Below the pieces are notes generated by a model. That model ran no database searches and was not told where the DNA came from. It saw nothing but the letters and a program-made list of their open reading frames with translations. Made by a program: the position numbers and the translations under genes. A stretch of 64,000 nt of DNA from Akebia trifoliata (lineage: Eukaryota; Streptophyta; Magnoliopsida; Ranunculales; Lardizabalaceae), in NCBI GenBank assembly GCA_017979445.1, contig CM030717.1:16293288-16357287 (forward strand), given 5' to 3'. Shown here piece by piece: positions 34,490 to 45,539 of this stretch; positions within the stretch are counted from its first letter, which is position 1, and the number at the start of each line of letters is the position of its first letter.

Positions 34490-35490
34490 TGTAGACATCC
34501 CATTTTTGTACTCGCCTGATTAATCAACTCGTTAATTCGATTGCAACGATTCCCAATGATGGATGAATATTCCAATATTTTTATATTGTTACTAAATGTG
34601 TTTCCAAAGCTCGGATGAGATATTTCAAACAAATAAACTTTAAAAGTCACGTTACACTAGGAAAATATGACCAAAAAATATATAAATCATCAGTTTCAAA
34701 TAAAAAGAAACCTTACAAGAAAAATCATTAAAAATTATCAAATTACCAAAATACCCCTAACATCAAAATATCCATAGAGCCTACATTATGCTTAAGAAAA
34801 TCCTTTCAAACACATAAACTAACAAACTAAAATCAAATAAATCGTTTCACTGATTTTTACCAAATAAGATAAATTTATGAAAACGCCCCTCATAGGGTCC
34901 ACAATCATTTCACGTCGAAAACCCATAAGTGACACAAGCCAATACTCTTACAAAAAATTGATTCCAAAACATTTCAAAACATCGAAAATCAAATTTTCAA
35001 CGCAAAAACCCTCTTTGAAGGGACGATAATTTTTCTAATCCTAAAAATCAAAAATTAGAAACTAATAATTAAAACATTAATTAATGTAAAGTTAAATCTT
35101 AATAAATTAAACTAAAATTTTTAAACAAATAAAATCAATTAATTAAGCCCACAGGCCAAATTTTAAGTGGTGGCCCATTTACTTAAGTGGGGCCCACATG
35201 ATATTTAATAAAGAAATCTCCATCGGGGGTCCCAAAAATTACAAATATAATTTAATAAATAATCTTCCATTTGTGGGTTCTCCAAAAATTTTAAAAAAAG
35301 TTCTCATTCTACGTAAATCAAAATTCATAATTCAAAATTCAAATAAAACTTAATTAAATCTTAATCTAAAACAACTTAACAAACCTTATCTCTAAGAGAC
35401 CTAATATATATCATAATCTTCAAAAAGCTCTTTAAAAATGAGTCTCCACCACTTAAATTCATAACTTAAGAAAAATTCTAGAAAAGATAG
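34490..35490 (+). mobile_element. F 5' LTR, left part (family I)
   Basis: Begins TGTAGACATCCC. It carries the first two thirds of a family I LTR and breaks at 35490 in GAAAAGATAG, where element K is inserted. The remainder is at 43867-44404, giving an LTR of about 1.54 kb. Confidence 0.85.
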
Positions 35491-36895
35491 TGTAAACACC
35501 CCATTTTTACACTCGCTTCATTAATCAACTCGTCAACCCGATTGCAACGGTTCCCAATGATGGATGTTTATTCTAATGCTCAATTTGGTTATCAGTTGTG
35601 TTTTAGAAATTCGGATGAGGTATCTTGAACTAATAAAACTGTAGAAACCACACTATGCTAGGAAAATATGACCCCAAAAATATAGAAATCATCATTTTTC
35701 AAATAAAAAAAAGCTTTACGATAAAAATCACTAAAAAATTATCAAATTATCAAAATATCCCTAACCTCAAAACATCCCTAGAGCCTACATTACGCTTAGA
35801 AAAATCATTTAAACTACATAAAATAACAAATTGAAACCAAATAAGCCATTTCGCCAATTTTCACCAAATTTGATAAAATTACGAAAATGCCCCTCATAAA
35901 GTTCACGATCATTTCATGCCGAAAAAATTCATAAGTGAGACAAACAATTATTTTCATTGAATTCCTTAGGAAAAATCGATTCCAAAACATCCTGGAACAT
36001 AAACAAACGACTTAAAACGTAAAAAGTCATCTCCAAGGGTAAAACGATAATTTTACAATTTTAATAATTAAAAATTATAAAATTAATAATTAAAATATTA
36101 ATTAATGTAAAGTGAAATCATAATTAAAATTAAAGTCAATCAAGTGAGACTTAAGTCAAAATCCTAATCTTAAAAGAAACATAATCTAACTCTAATTCTA
36201 TCTAATAGAATTCTAATTAAACACTAACTCTATCTAAAATAATTCTAATTAAATACTAACTTTATCTAAAAAATACCTAAAAAATCTATAAATAAGGGTC
36301 TCTACAATTCTATTTTCTTCTCCAAAAGAAAATCCTAGAAAAAGTTGATCAATGAGCCTTCCTAACTTTTCCAAAACCCTAATTTTGAAACCCTAACTCC
36401 TTACTTAAATCCAAACCCCAACTTTTGCTCAAAAAACACCTAGAAACATTTCTAAAACATCCAAAAATCTATCAAATAATTAAAAAATCACACAGATCTA
36501 GGAAGAAAATACTTCATCTTAAAATACTAGAAGCGGATCTAGTGACGGAAACAAAGCAAAGAATCTCTCCGCCAGTTCTGAAGGAACCATTGTTGCAATC
36601 ATCAAGGTAAATTTTTTTATTTTTTGTATTATTTTATTTATTTGTTTTAGGTCTATTGTGCAATGTAATCATTTTTGAGAATTAGTAGAGACTGACGTTT
36701 GCCGGGCGGGGTTGGTGCTTAATACCTTCCAACCCCGTAACGTGATCTCTGGACCCGTATTTTTTTTCGTAAATTAGTGTTATTTACCTTTCAGAATCAA
36801 TGTTCGGTTCCTAGACCGTAATAATTAGGTGGCAACTCCCAAACCATAAAAATCAAAAGCGGATCTACGCACCCCGTGGATTGAGGGCGCTTTCA
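35491..36895 (+). mobile_element. K 5' LTR (1405 bp, family I)
   Basis: TGTAAACACCCC to GGGCGCTTTCA. Contains short arrays around 36120-36260 (GACTTAAGTCAAAATC, then CTAATTAAACACTAACTC units) and hairpin 1 (GGGGTTGG 36708-36715 with CCAACCCC 36729-36736). Confidence 0.9.
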
Positions 36896-36896
36896 G

Positions 36897-36914
36897 GGCG
36901 ACTCTAGTAGGGAT
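36897..36914 (+). other. Primer binding site of K (decayed)
   Basis: GGCGACTCTAGTAGGGAT follows the LTR. It aligns with TGGCGACTCCACTGGGGA with one missing base and several changes. Confidence 0.6.
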
Positions 36915-39214
36915 AATTGAGGATCAAACTTGAAAATCCTTAAGTATAGGAAGATTGCCATTTAGACCTAGTTTTTTATGTTTGTTTTATTTATTTGATT
37001 AGTTTATTCTTTTGATTGTATTATATTCTCTCGGCATCATTTTTAGTGTATTATTATGAAATATTATTTGCTATGATTCAATTTAGGGTCGTTTAGGATG
37101 ACCCTAAATAATGTAGGATATTGAAGGATAATGATGTGAAAAAATGGGTGTTGAACTATTTTTATTTGTATTCTTTTTTGGGTTTGTATTATCCTTTATT
37201 GGTATCCTTTGGTTTGATTTTGGATACTTTGATTTGGCATATAATTTTTTTTTTATAATTTAATTTAGGGTCATTTGGGATAACCCTAAATAATAAAATA
37301 TTCAAATTAACATATGAATTGAGGATGGGATGATGCTGAAATTGGCTATAAAAATTTGGAAAGCATATTCTTGGATGTTTTTTGTGGTCCCAATTAAAGG
37401 TCGATTTAGGAGACTCCCAAATAATCTAATGGTTTAAAGGAAAATAATGAGGTAAAATGGAATAAAGGTTGTTGGATCATAAGGATTTTTTTAAATAAAA
37501 AAAAACTTTTTATTTATTTATTTTTATTTTTATTTTTTCATTTTTTTTATTTAATTTTTTTTTAGGGAATATGCATTGATCTTTGATAGTAAATTTAAAC
37601 AAAAAATAATTAAAAAATTAAAAAATTAAAAAAATAAAAACATTTTTCAAAAAATTAAAAAAACATTTTTTTTAAAAAAATGTTTTTAAAAAAATTCAAA
37701 AAAAACGTTTAAAAAAACATTTTTAAACAAATTAAAAAACAATCGTTTTAAAAAAAAAAATTCTTTGTTTCAAAATTTTTTATTTTAAACAATATTCGAT
37801 TTTTCTCTTTAAAAAAAAAAAAGAAACAATCTTTTTTTAAAAACTGAATTCAGTTTTTCTTTATTTCTTTAAAAAAAAATTCATAACTCCCTATCTTCAA
37901 CAATTATCATTCCATATTTAGTTCAATATTCTTTGGAATCTCAATCCGGTTAGGGTCACCCAAAATAATCAGTGATTGGACCATAAAATAAAATATATAT
38001 ATATATAGGTTTGGATTAAGAATTGTATGCTTGTTCAAACAATCGAATCCGATGATTAGTCCTTGTGTTGAATGCCTATCTAATATTGTCATGATCTTGA
38101 TATATGTGCTTATTTTTTATCTTAATGATGTGATTGGATTAGTATATATTCATGTGGTATCAATACTGTAATGTAATGATCAGGCTTATGGGCCCATTTG
38201 TTTGAAAAACGCCCCGAGCACGGCCCGCCCTGTTTTGCACACACCACTGGCATGTTTATTACTTTGCACTTTTACATGTCCCATACATCTAACGTGGCAC
38301 TAGTGCGTGGCCCGGTCTCTTCGGAGATGCGACATCATTCATGAAAATTACAACCAGTCATATACCTTAGGGTATATAAAACTGGGGTATCACCACCGTC
38401 TGATCAGGTGACTCTGAAAGGTATATTGTGGGTGTTACCAGGTTGTTTATTGAAATTGGACCTTATAAATGATGAGATCAAGAATGTGTGGGCTTGCCCT
38501 CAAGGATAATTTTTTTTTTGTTTAACCTGATTTGAAATTATAGTATCACTGGGTGCACCAACCCAATAAAAATCCATTTTAAACTTGACCCAGTCCATCT
38601 CAATCCAACGACCATTATGGGCTGAGCCATTTAAATCAAAATGAAATTCAAACTTTTTTCTAATTTAGATTTTTAACCCATTTTAAAAGAAGAAAAATGT
38701 TTTCCAGAAGTAAAATGTTTTCTAGAAGAGAAATTCTTTCTAAAAGTAAAATGTTTTTCAAAAGAATAAAATTTTTCAAAAGGAAATGCTTTCCCAAAAA
38801 AGTTTTCTAAAAGCAAATGTTTTCCAAAAAAAAGAAAATGAAGAAAAATAATTTTCAGAAAAAAAATGATTTACAAAAGATCTATTTTTGCATGAAAAAT
38901 TATTGAAATATGTTTGTTAGAAGTTGTTAATTCAATGAAAACATCATTTGTCAATATTTTTCAAGAGTGTAATAAATTTATTTTCCTTCTGAATAATCAT
39001 TAAATTAATGAATTGTTTAATGGATTGGTGCACATAATTCAATAAAATCTCGGGGTTCATTTAAAATGCTATCAAGGGGGTAACACTGAAGTTGATTAAA
39101 TCCATATTTGATTAGGTTTCAGGGTTATCATTGCACCTAAGCTCAATCGTCCACCACCTAGTTAGGGTTAGAAGTCCAGTCAGTTAGAATAAACATATCG
39201 AGTCAATAGTTAGA
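36915..39214 (+). other. K 5' leader
   Basis: Long untranslated leader. Contains two leader hairpins (37081-37109: ATTTAGGGTC with GACCCTAAAT, perfect 10 bp; 37263-37291: ATTTAGGGT with ACCCTAAAT). A very A/T-rich stretch lies at about 37480-37870, with a TA run at about 37987-38005. The conserved leader block at 38200-38430 has the palindrome GCACTAGTGC (38297-38306) and ATATACCTTAGGGTATAT (about 38359-38376). It ends in TTTCAG (AG at 39121-39122) and GGTTATCATTGCACCTAAGC. Confidence 0.65.
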
Positions 39215-39340
39215 ATGGCCTTCAAATTTCTCAATATTGTCCAGTTGTTCCCTGAAAATCATAGTGCTTCAATCTTGCCGGTTATAAGCAATGTCTCGAG
39301 TCCTCAGTGCATAATCAAGACCGTTGTGGGTACTTGTCTT
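39215..39340 (+). pseudogene. K: gag start fused to post-gag sequence by deletion
   Basis: From the family gag start (MAFKF at 39215) the sequence jumps directly to LNIVQLFPENHSASILPV, which in B lies 1.7 kb further on (about 14288). The whole capsid and zinc knuckle are therefore absent. The short frame ends at a stop near 39350. Confidence 0.65.
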
Positions 39341-39639
39341 GAGTTTTCATGAGTCATTTGGGTTAGCTCGAGTCCATTTTTTTTATCAATCTAGTAAAAG
39401 TTATGTTTTCTTTAGATCAAGTCAACTCTTTTTCTGTTGAGTCAGGTTAATCTGTCAAGTTTATAGAGGTGTCTATCGCCCCATTGAATAAATGAAATTT
39501 TTGAATACCTCAAGCGTATTAACGAATTAATTAATAATCTTGCTTCAAGGATAGATTTCTCTCCTGAACAAGAAGATAAGGGTCGGGCTCAACCTTTAAT
39601 TAGAAAACAAAGGTCATTGAACCTTAGAATAAAAAAATA

Positions 39640-40445
39640 ATTTCCAAGAAATTCAGATAGAAACTACCCTACCCCTAGAGGAACACGAGAGGATAATGAA
39701 TTTACTCAAAAATTTCATGACTTATTCGTGTGATCATATGAGGGTTTGTTAGGCACAAGCTTGGGTGTTGTTCAACACGGAATAAATACTCGTCTATATC
39801 GATGGAATCAAAGAATATGTTAGAAAATATGTTAGCATTATCATCTCTACATCTCGAGTTGTAAAGTTCATTCAAACACATATTATCAGTCGATATGATG
39901 GGTAGTACTTCAAAGCTTAGTCATTCCTCTGTGTTCAAAGTTCAAGATCCTGTATCATCTCTTTACCGTCCTCAGACCAATGGAGCAGTTGAAGTTGCCA
40001 ATAAAAATCTCAAGACAATCATTATGAGGATGTGTCAATCACACCGGGATTGGTCAGAGACATTACCATTCACACTAGGGGCATATCATACTTCAATACA
40101 GTCTTCCACTGGAGTCACCCCCTATTTTCTAGTGTATGATATAGAAGTAATCTTACCAGTTAAAATGGAAATCAAGTATCTCTAGGTCTTTATAAAAGGT
40201 CAATTGTTAGAAACAGATTGGGTTCATCAGCAGTATGAAGATGTAAACTTGATCAAAGAAAAACAACTTAAAAGTTCTATATCAAGTGTAAACTTATCAG
40301 AGAAGAGTCACTCACACGTTTGACAAGAAAATCAAAGTTCGCCACTTACAAGTCAATGATTCAACTATCAGACTTCAAGATCATAATAGAATTGAACTAC
40401 CAGAGTCAGCCAACCTTAACCAGATCAAGCGGTACAACATTTAAG
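39640..40445 (+). pseudogene. K RT stub and integrase C-terminus (broken)
   Basis: RT stub: IQIETTLPLEEHERIMNLL and a WSYEGLLG-like segment (about 39654-39760). Integrase: SSLYRPQTNGAVEVANKNLK (about 39955-40010, catalytic Glu kept), HRDWSETLPFTLGAYHTS, VTPYFLVYDIEVILPVKMEI to a stop at 40183. The tail then runs to SANLDQIKRYNI (about 40408-40443). The joint between RT stub and integrase is the same type as in B. Confidence 0.75.
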
Positions 40446-40566
40446 GAGGCCATGTTTGCCTGAATCAATTTTCCTACTACCCTGTTCATTATCTCCTTTC
40501 TCAGCCCTTTACAGCCTTTTCAAAAAAAATATATATACATTTTTCTTTCTCAGCCTGATCATCCAA

Positions 40567-40652
40567 TCTAGGGGAGGGAAATTCAAACTACGTCTTGGTC
40601 TGATCCCAAAATTCTGGAGTACGTAGGCAACCTGAGAAGTTACTTTAGGCCC
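40567..40652 (+). other. Conserved post-pol motif in K
   Basis: AACTACGTCTTGGTCTGATC, then AGTACGTAGGCAACCTGAGA and GTTACTTTAGGCCC. It is the least degraded copy of the TACGTAGGCAACCTGAGA core. Confidence 0.7.
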
Positions 40653-40964
40653 AACCACATCAAAATAAAAAAATAGATTCCCCAACAAAGAAAAAATCTA
40701 AAAAGAAAAAATTCAAAAGACAAAGAAATATCATTCAAAATGGGAAAGAAAATTTGAGGAAAAAGAAAACAATTTAAAAGGAAATGCCACATAAGGGGCA
40801 TTTGGGTTTTTGAGCCTCAAAATTCTTTTCATTTTATGCCCAGTCATAAGCCTACCCATAAAAATCCTCCTAAGTACTGTGCGAAAAAGTCAAGAAAGAT
40901 AGTAAAGCATGATTAGACAGTAACTCCAGAAGTTCAAAATGGAAGAAAAAAAAAATGAAGCCTG

Positions 40965-41250
40965 CTAAGTTGAAAACCCAAAAGGGCAACTTAGGCAAAA
41001 ATTAGGGCAAGCTCGCAAGGTTGAAAATCTGAAATGACGACCTTTACAAACCAGAGCAAAGAAAAGAGAAAAAATTGTAAGCTCGCTAGATCGAAAACCT
41101 AAAAAGGCGATCTAGGCAAAAGTTAGTGCATACTCGCTAGATTGAAAACCTGAAAAGGCAATCTAGGCAAAACTTAGAGCAACTAAAAAATAAAAGAAAA
41201 TCTTCGTTGAGTTGAGAAGCTGAAATGGCGGTCCGAGCTGAAACATCAGA
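40965..41250 (+). repeat. K 3' UTR hairpin array (4 to 5 units), strongest covariation
   Basis: Unit 1: CTAAGTTG (40965-40972) with CAACTTAG (40987-40994), perfect. Unit 2: AAGGTTG with CGACCTT. Unit 3: CTAGATCG (41086-41093) with CGATCTAG (41108-41115), perfect. Unit 4: CTAGATTG (41137-41144) with CAATCTAG (41159-41166), perfect, inner CCT-GAAA-AGG. A decayed fifth unit follows to 41250. Units 1, 3 and 4 have three different stems, all fully paired. Confidence 0.75.
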
Positions 41251-41727
41251 AGTTCGAATAATCAAGTTTCAATACCCAGTTTGAACCAAATATAGACTCA
41301 GTGGATACAAGTATCTTGTCTATGATTGATCTGAACAGTTTCATGTCACTAACCGAATCGACGGAGAGAAAGAACAGATTCTATGATGAATTTCAGAAAG
41401 AAATATTTTGTTCAAATTTCTTTAAGCCTGATTCTAAAGAGTACAGTTTCCCCCTTATACTAGGGGCATTCGTTTTCAAATTATGTTCAATTATCCCCAG
41501 TGCAATGTTCCCTATCAATCTAGGGGTATTTTGGTTCTGAAGCCTGGTCAATTTCAACCCCATAGGATAAGGTTAACTTTGAATTAAAGGTTACCCTCTT
41601 AATAGCAATTTTGAAAATTCCTAAGATTCAAAGAGAGTTAAAATGTTTGTCGGACCTTTATAAAATCCAATTTTTTTTAAAAAAGAAAAATCAAATGCAT
41701 GTAAATCCCCCATTTATTCCTGAAAAT

Positions 41728-42195
41728 TAGTTCATTACTCTTTCACTCCGAGTAGGTAGAGTAGAACTTCCCAATAAAAATTAGTTCATTACTCTTTCAC
41801 TCCGAGTAGGTAGAGTAAAACTTCCCGAAGAAACTAGTTCATTACTCTTTCACCTTGGGCAGGTAGAGTAGGACTCCCAAAAAGTTTAGTTTATTACTCT
41901 TTCACCCCAAGCAGGTAGAGTAGAACTTCCCAAAAAAAAATTAGTTCATTACTCTTTCACCCTGGGTAGGTAGAGTAGGACTCCAAAAAAAATTAGTTCA
42001 TTACTCTTTCACTCCGAGTAGGTAGAGTAAAACTACCCAAAAAAATTAGTTCATTACTCTTTCACCCTGGGCAGGTAGAGTAGGACTCCCAAAAAGCTTA
42101 GTTCATTACTCTTTCACCCCAAGTACGTAGAGTAGAACTTCCCAAAAAAAAAATTAGTTCATTACATTTTCACCCAGGGTAGGTAGAGTATAACA
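41728..42195. repeat. K 3' UTR satellite, about 53 bp period, about 9 copies
   Basis: Same unit as B 16871-18146 (TTCATTACTCTTTCACYCCG AGTAGGTAGAGTA). Unequal copy number between B and K shows expansion or contraction. Confidence 0.9.
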
Positions 42196-42578
42196 TTCAA
42201 CTTTTGCTCAGATTTTTCTCAAACTTCAAATTTTTTCAAGTTTTGTTTAAAGTTAAATTTTTTCTCAGCTTTTCCTAGATTTTAAGTTTTGCTCAGATTT
42301 TACTCAGATTTTGCTCAAACCCTTTAAGATTTATCTCAGATTTCAAGTGCACACACTTGCACATATTTTCTAAAATTCAAGGATCTAACACTGTCAGTAA
42401 GAGCACTCGCTCGAGGACCTAACAACCTTTTGTTTGGGAAGAGTTTTACGCTCAAGGATTCGAACACCCCGACGAATTGCTAAATCAGGCTGTAAAATGA
42501 ACTGTTAATAGCTTTGGCATTCAATATCGCACTATCAACCGAAATAGATTTGCTATCTACTTTGCTTCAATCATCTGC

Positions 42579-42592
42579 CAAAGAGGGGCATC
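42579..42592 (+). other. K polypurine tract
   Basis: CAAAGAGGGGCATC just upstream of the 3' LTR, matching B and D. Confidence 0.75.
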
Positions 42593-43861
42593 TGTAAACA
42601 TCCCATTTTTGTACTCGCCTAATTAATCAACTCGTCAACCCGATTGCAACGGTTCCCAATAATTGATGTTTATTTCGATGCTCTATTTGGTTACCAAATG
42701 TGTTTCGAAAATTTGGATAAGGTATCTCAAACTAACAAAACTGTAGAAACCACACTACGTTAGGAAAATATAACCCTAAAAACATATAAATCATCATTTT
42801 TTAGATAAAAAGAAGTCATATGATAAATATCACTAAAAAATGATCAAATCGAAATCAAATAAACCGTTTTGCCAATTTTCACCAAATTTGACAAAATTAT
42901 GAAAATACCCCTCATAAAGTTCATGGTCATTTCATGCCGAAAAAATTCATAAGTGATACAAACCGATATTCCCTTTGAATTGCTTATGAAAAATCGATTC
43001 TAAACCATCCTGGAACATCGAAAAATAACTTAAAATGTAAAAAGTCCTCTCCGAGGGTAAAACGATAATTTTATAATTTTAATAATTAAAATTTTCAAAA
43101 TTAATAATTAAAACATTAATTAATGTAAAGTGAAATCCTAATTAAAATTAAATTCAATCAAGTGAGACTTAAGTCAAAACCCTAACCTTAAAAGAAACAT
43201 AATCTAACTCTAACTTTATCTAAAATAATTCTAATTAAACAATAACTCTATCTAAAATAATTCTAATTAAACACTAACTCTAAAATAATTAAACACTAAC
43301 TCTACAACCTATTTTCGTATCCAAGAGAAAACCCTAGAAAAAGTAGGTCAAAAAGCCTCCCCAACTTTTTCCAAAACCCTAATTTTGAAGTCCTTACCCC
43401 TTACTTAACACCCAGAAACCCTTCTAAAATGCCCAAAAAAACACTCAAATCTGGGAAGAAGATACTTCATCTAAGAAGATCAGAAGTGGATCCAGTGACG
43501 GAAACGAAGCAAGGAATCACAAGCAAGAAATCTCTCCGCCAGTTTTGAGGAAATCATTGTTGCAATCATCAAGGTAAACTTTATTATCTTATTTATTATT
43601 TTATTTATTTGTTTTAGGTCTATTATGCAATGTAATCATTTTTTGGAATTAGTGGAGACTAGCATTTGCCGGGCGGGGTTGGTACCTAACACCTTCCAAC
43701 CCCGTAACTTGATCCTGAAACCCGTATTTTTTTCCTAAATTAGTGTTATTTGTCTTTTAGAGTCAATGTTTAGTTCCTAGACCGTAATAACTAGGTGGCG
43801 ACTCCCAAACCTCAAAAATCAAAAGTGGATCCGCGCACCCCGCGGATCGAGGGTGCTTTCA
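42593..43861 (+). mobile_element. K 3' LTR (1269 bp, family I)
   Basis: TGTAAACATCCC to GGTGCTTTCA. Somewhat shorter than the 5' LTR, with small deletions (a block around 42840 and the repeat zone 43190-43310). Hairpin 1: GGGGTTGG 43675-43682 with CCAACCCC 43696-43703. Hairpin 2: GATCCGCG 43828-43835 with CGCGGATC 43841-43848, perfect. TGGCGACTCC at 43796-43805. Confidence 0.9.
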
Positions 43862-43866
43862 GATAG

Positions 43867-44404
43867 GCCAAGAACTCTCCCAAAACTTTCCAAAATCCTA
43901 AATCAGAAGCTCCAAACCCATACCTAACCCCAAGTCTCAGTTTTACACTTAAAAAATACTCAAAACTCTTAAACGCCCCAAAATAATTAAAAAATATTCA
44001 GATCTAAGATAAGAAAATCTAATCTTGAAAATCGGAAGTAGATCTAACGATAGTGACAAAAGCGAGAAGATTCACACAAGGAACGCTCTCCACCAATTTC
44101 TAAGGGAATTGACTATCACAATCAATTAGGTAAATAATGTAATTTTTTATTTTAATTTTTAAGTCATTTTATTTTATTTTGCAAAATAAATTTTTTAGAA
44201 AAAGTAGAAATCAACGTTTGCCAGGCAGGATTGGTACCTAATACCTTCCAATTCCATAACGTGATCCTCGGACTCATAGTTTTTTTCATGATGTAGTATC
44301 GCTTATCCATTTAGAGTCAATTTTTGGTTCCTAGATCATAAAACTAAGAGGCGACTCTCAAAAAATAAAAGTGGATCCACACCCGTGGATCAAGGGTGCT
44401 TTTA
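43867..44404 (+). mobile_element. F 5' LTR, right part
   Basis: Completes the LTR begun at 34490, ending GGGTGCTTTTA. Hairpin 1 region at about 44227-44257 (GGATTGG with CCAATTCC). Hairpin 2: GATCCAC 44374-44380 with GTGGATC 44385-44391, perfect. A decayed PBS-like stretch (ATGACTATTCTCTGGAGA) follows, indicating a 5' LTR. Confidence 0.8.
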
Positions 44405-44890
44405 ATGACTATTCTCTGGAGAGAGTTTGAAGATCAAACTTAAAAAATCCTAAATATTGGTACATTGCAAAATTGGCATAATTTTTTTTTCTTTTTCTTT
44501 TATATTTTCTTTTAATTTTTTTATTTTTTTAATTTATTTTGGCATAGTTGTAAATTGTTTGGTTGTTTTTATTGTTTGTAGACATTTTCTTTTCAGTGAT
44601 TTTTCTAGGGTCTTAATCAAAGGTCACGTGGGTCATGTTTGGTGACCTATAATAATTTTAAATTTTCAAAAAAAAAATAAGGAATTGAGGATGGAATGCT
44701 GGGGATTGAGATGAGGAGCCATGGGATTTTTTTTAAAATGTGTATTTCAGAGGTACTTTACGTGGCGTGCTGTTAAAAAAAATATTTTTTTTTCTTCTCA
44801 TCTATATGCTTGATGAAGAGGTAGAGAAAGAAAGAAAAAAAAAAGAAACATTTTCTCAAAATCCCTCTCTCTCTCTCTCAATAATGCAAA
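44405..44890 (+). other. F leader, first part
   Basis: Homologous to the D leader just after its LTR (GAAGATCAAACTTAAAAAAT, then T-rich). Contains GGTCACGTGGGTCATGTTTG GTGACC, a possible version of the leader hairpin (about 44621-44647), and ends at a short CT microsatellite (about 44866-44879). Confidence 0.55.
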
Positions 44891-45525
44891 AAGGAAATCG
44901 TTTATTCCAAACCAATCTCTCTTACGAAAGCGGTATCAATTTTAAATAGTTTTACCTCTGCAAAAATTAGAGCTTCGCAAGCCATTTCAACATATCTGAG
45001 ACGTGTTTTAGGAGCCTTCAATGAGTTGGTTCAGCTCCACAGAGAATTGAAAGTTGAACGATCCAAACGGAAGCGCAAGAAGTCTCATTTGAAAACTATA
45101 GACTATAAAAATTTAATGGAATCTGGAAAAAAATCCATACAAGATGGACTAAATGTTAATCGAATTCTTGATTCAGTTAAAAAAACAAAGTCTCAAATTC
45201 TTCAAAAATTTCGAAGATGGGGGTATTGATGAAGAGAAGACACGAATGAGAGAGTTGAGTGTTGAGAACTTGAGATTAAGGAGCTTTATGGGGTTTGAAG
45301 CCATACATGCTTGAGCCATTGTTGGGTGTTTTTCTTAAAGATCAATTTCATATTTATTACTTAAATTTCAAAGAAATGTTTAATGTTGTGTTGATTTTAG
45401 ATTGGATTGTGGCCTTGTTAATTGTTTTCTACCAACATAAAATGGAAATGAGAAGTTTTTGCTGGCTTAAAAAAAGATTTAAAAAAAAAATAGATCAGAC
45501 TCACTCTTTTTTTGCAGCTATCAAA
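44891..45525 (+). other. F leader: unrecognised Lys/Arg-rich ORFs, possible captured sequence
   Basis: An open frame of about 110 codons without an obvious ATG ends at 45229. It encodes AISTYLRRVLGAFNELVQLH, a basic patch ERSKRKRKKSHLK and GLNVNRILDSVKKTKSQILQ. A second frame (45295-45525) encodes FNVVLILDWIVALLIVFYQH, a likely membrane-spanning segment, followed by a Lys-rich tail. D has no counterpart at this place. I do not recognise the protein; it could be a host gene fragment carried by F or chance. Confidence 0.35.
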
Positions 45526-45539
45526 TAAATTGAACTTCA

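Larger units (their letters stand above)
35491..43861 (+). mobile_element. K: complete non-autonomous element inserted in the F LTR
   Basis: LTRs at 35491-36895 and 42593-43861, PBS, leader, no gag, RT stub plus integrase C-terminus, 3' UTR arrays and PPT. Perfect 5-bp TSD GATAG (35486-35490 and 43862-43866). Its internal region is that of B with gag removed, but its LTRs are family I, not the 3.6-kb family II. Confidence 0.9.

Noticed and set aside
37081..37291. TTTAGGG/CCCTAAA heptamers as interstitial telomere repeats
   Set aside because: Only single heptamers that form hairpin arms; no tandem telomere run.
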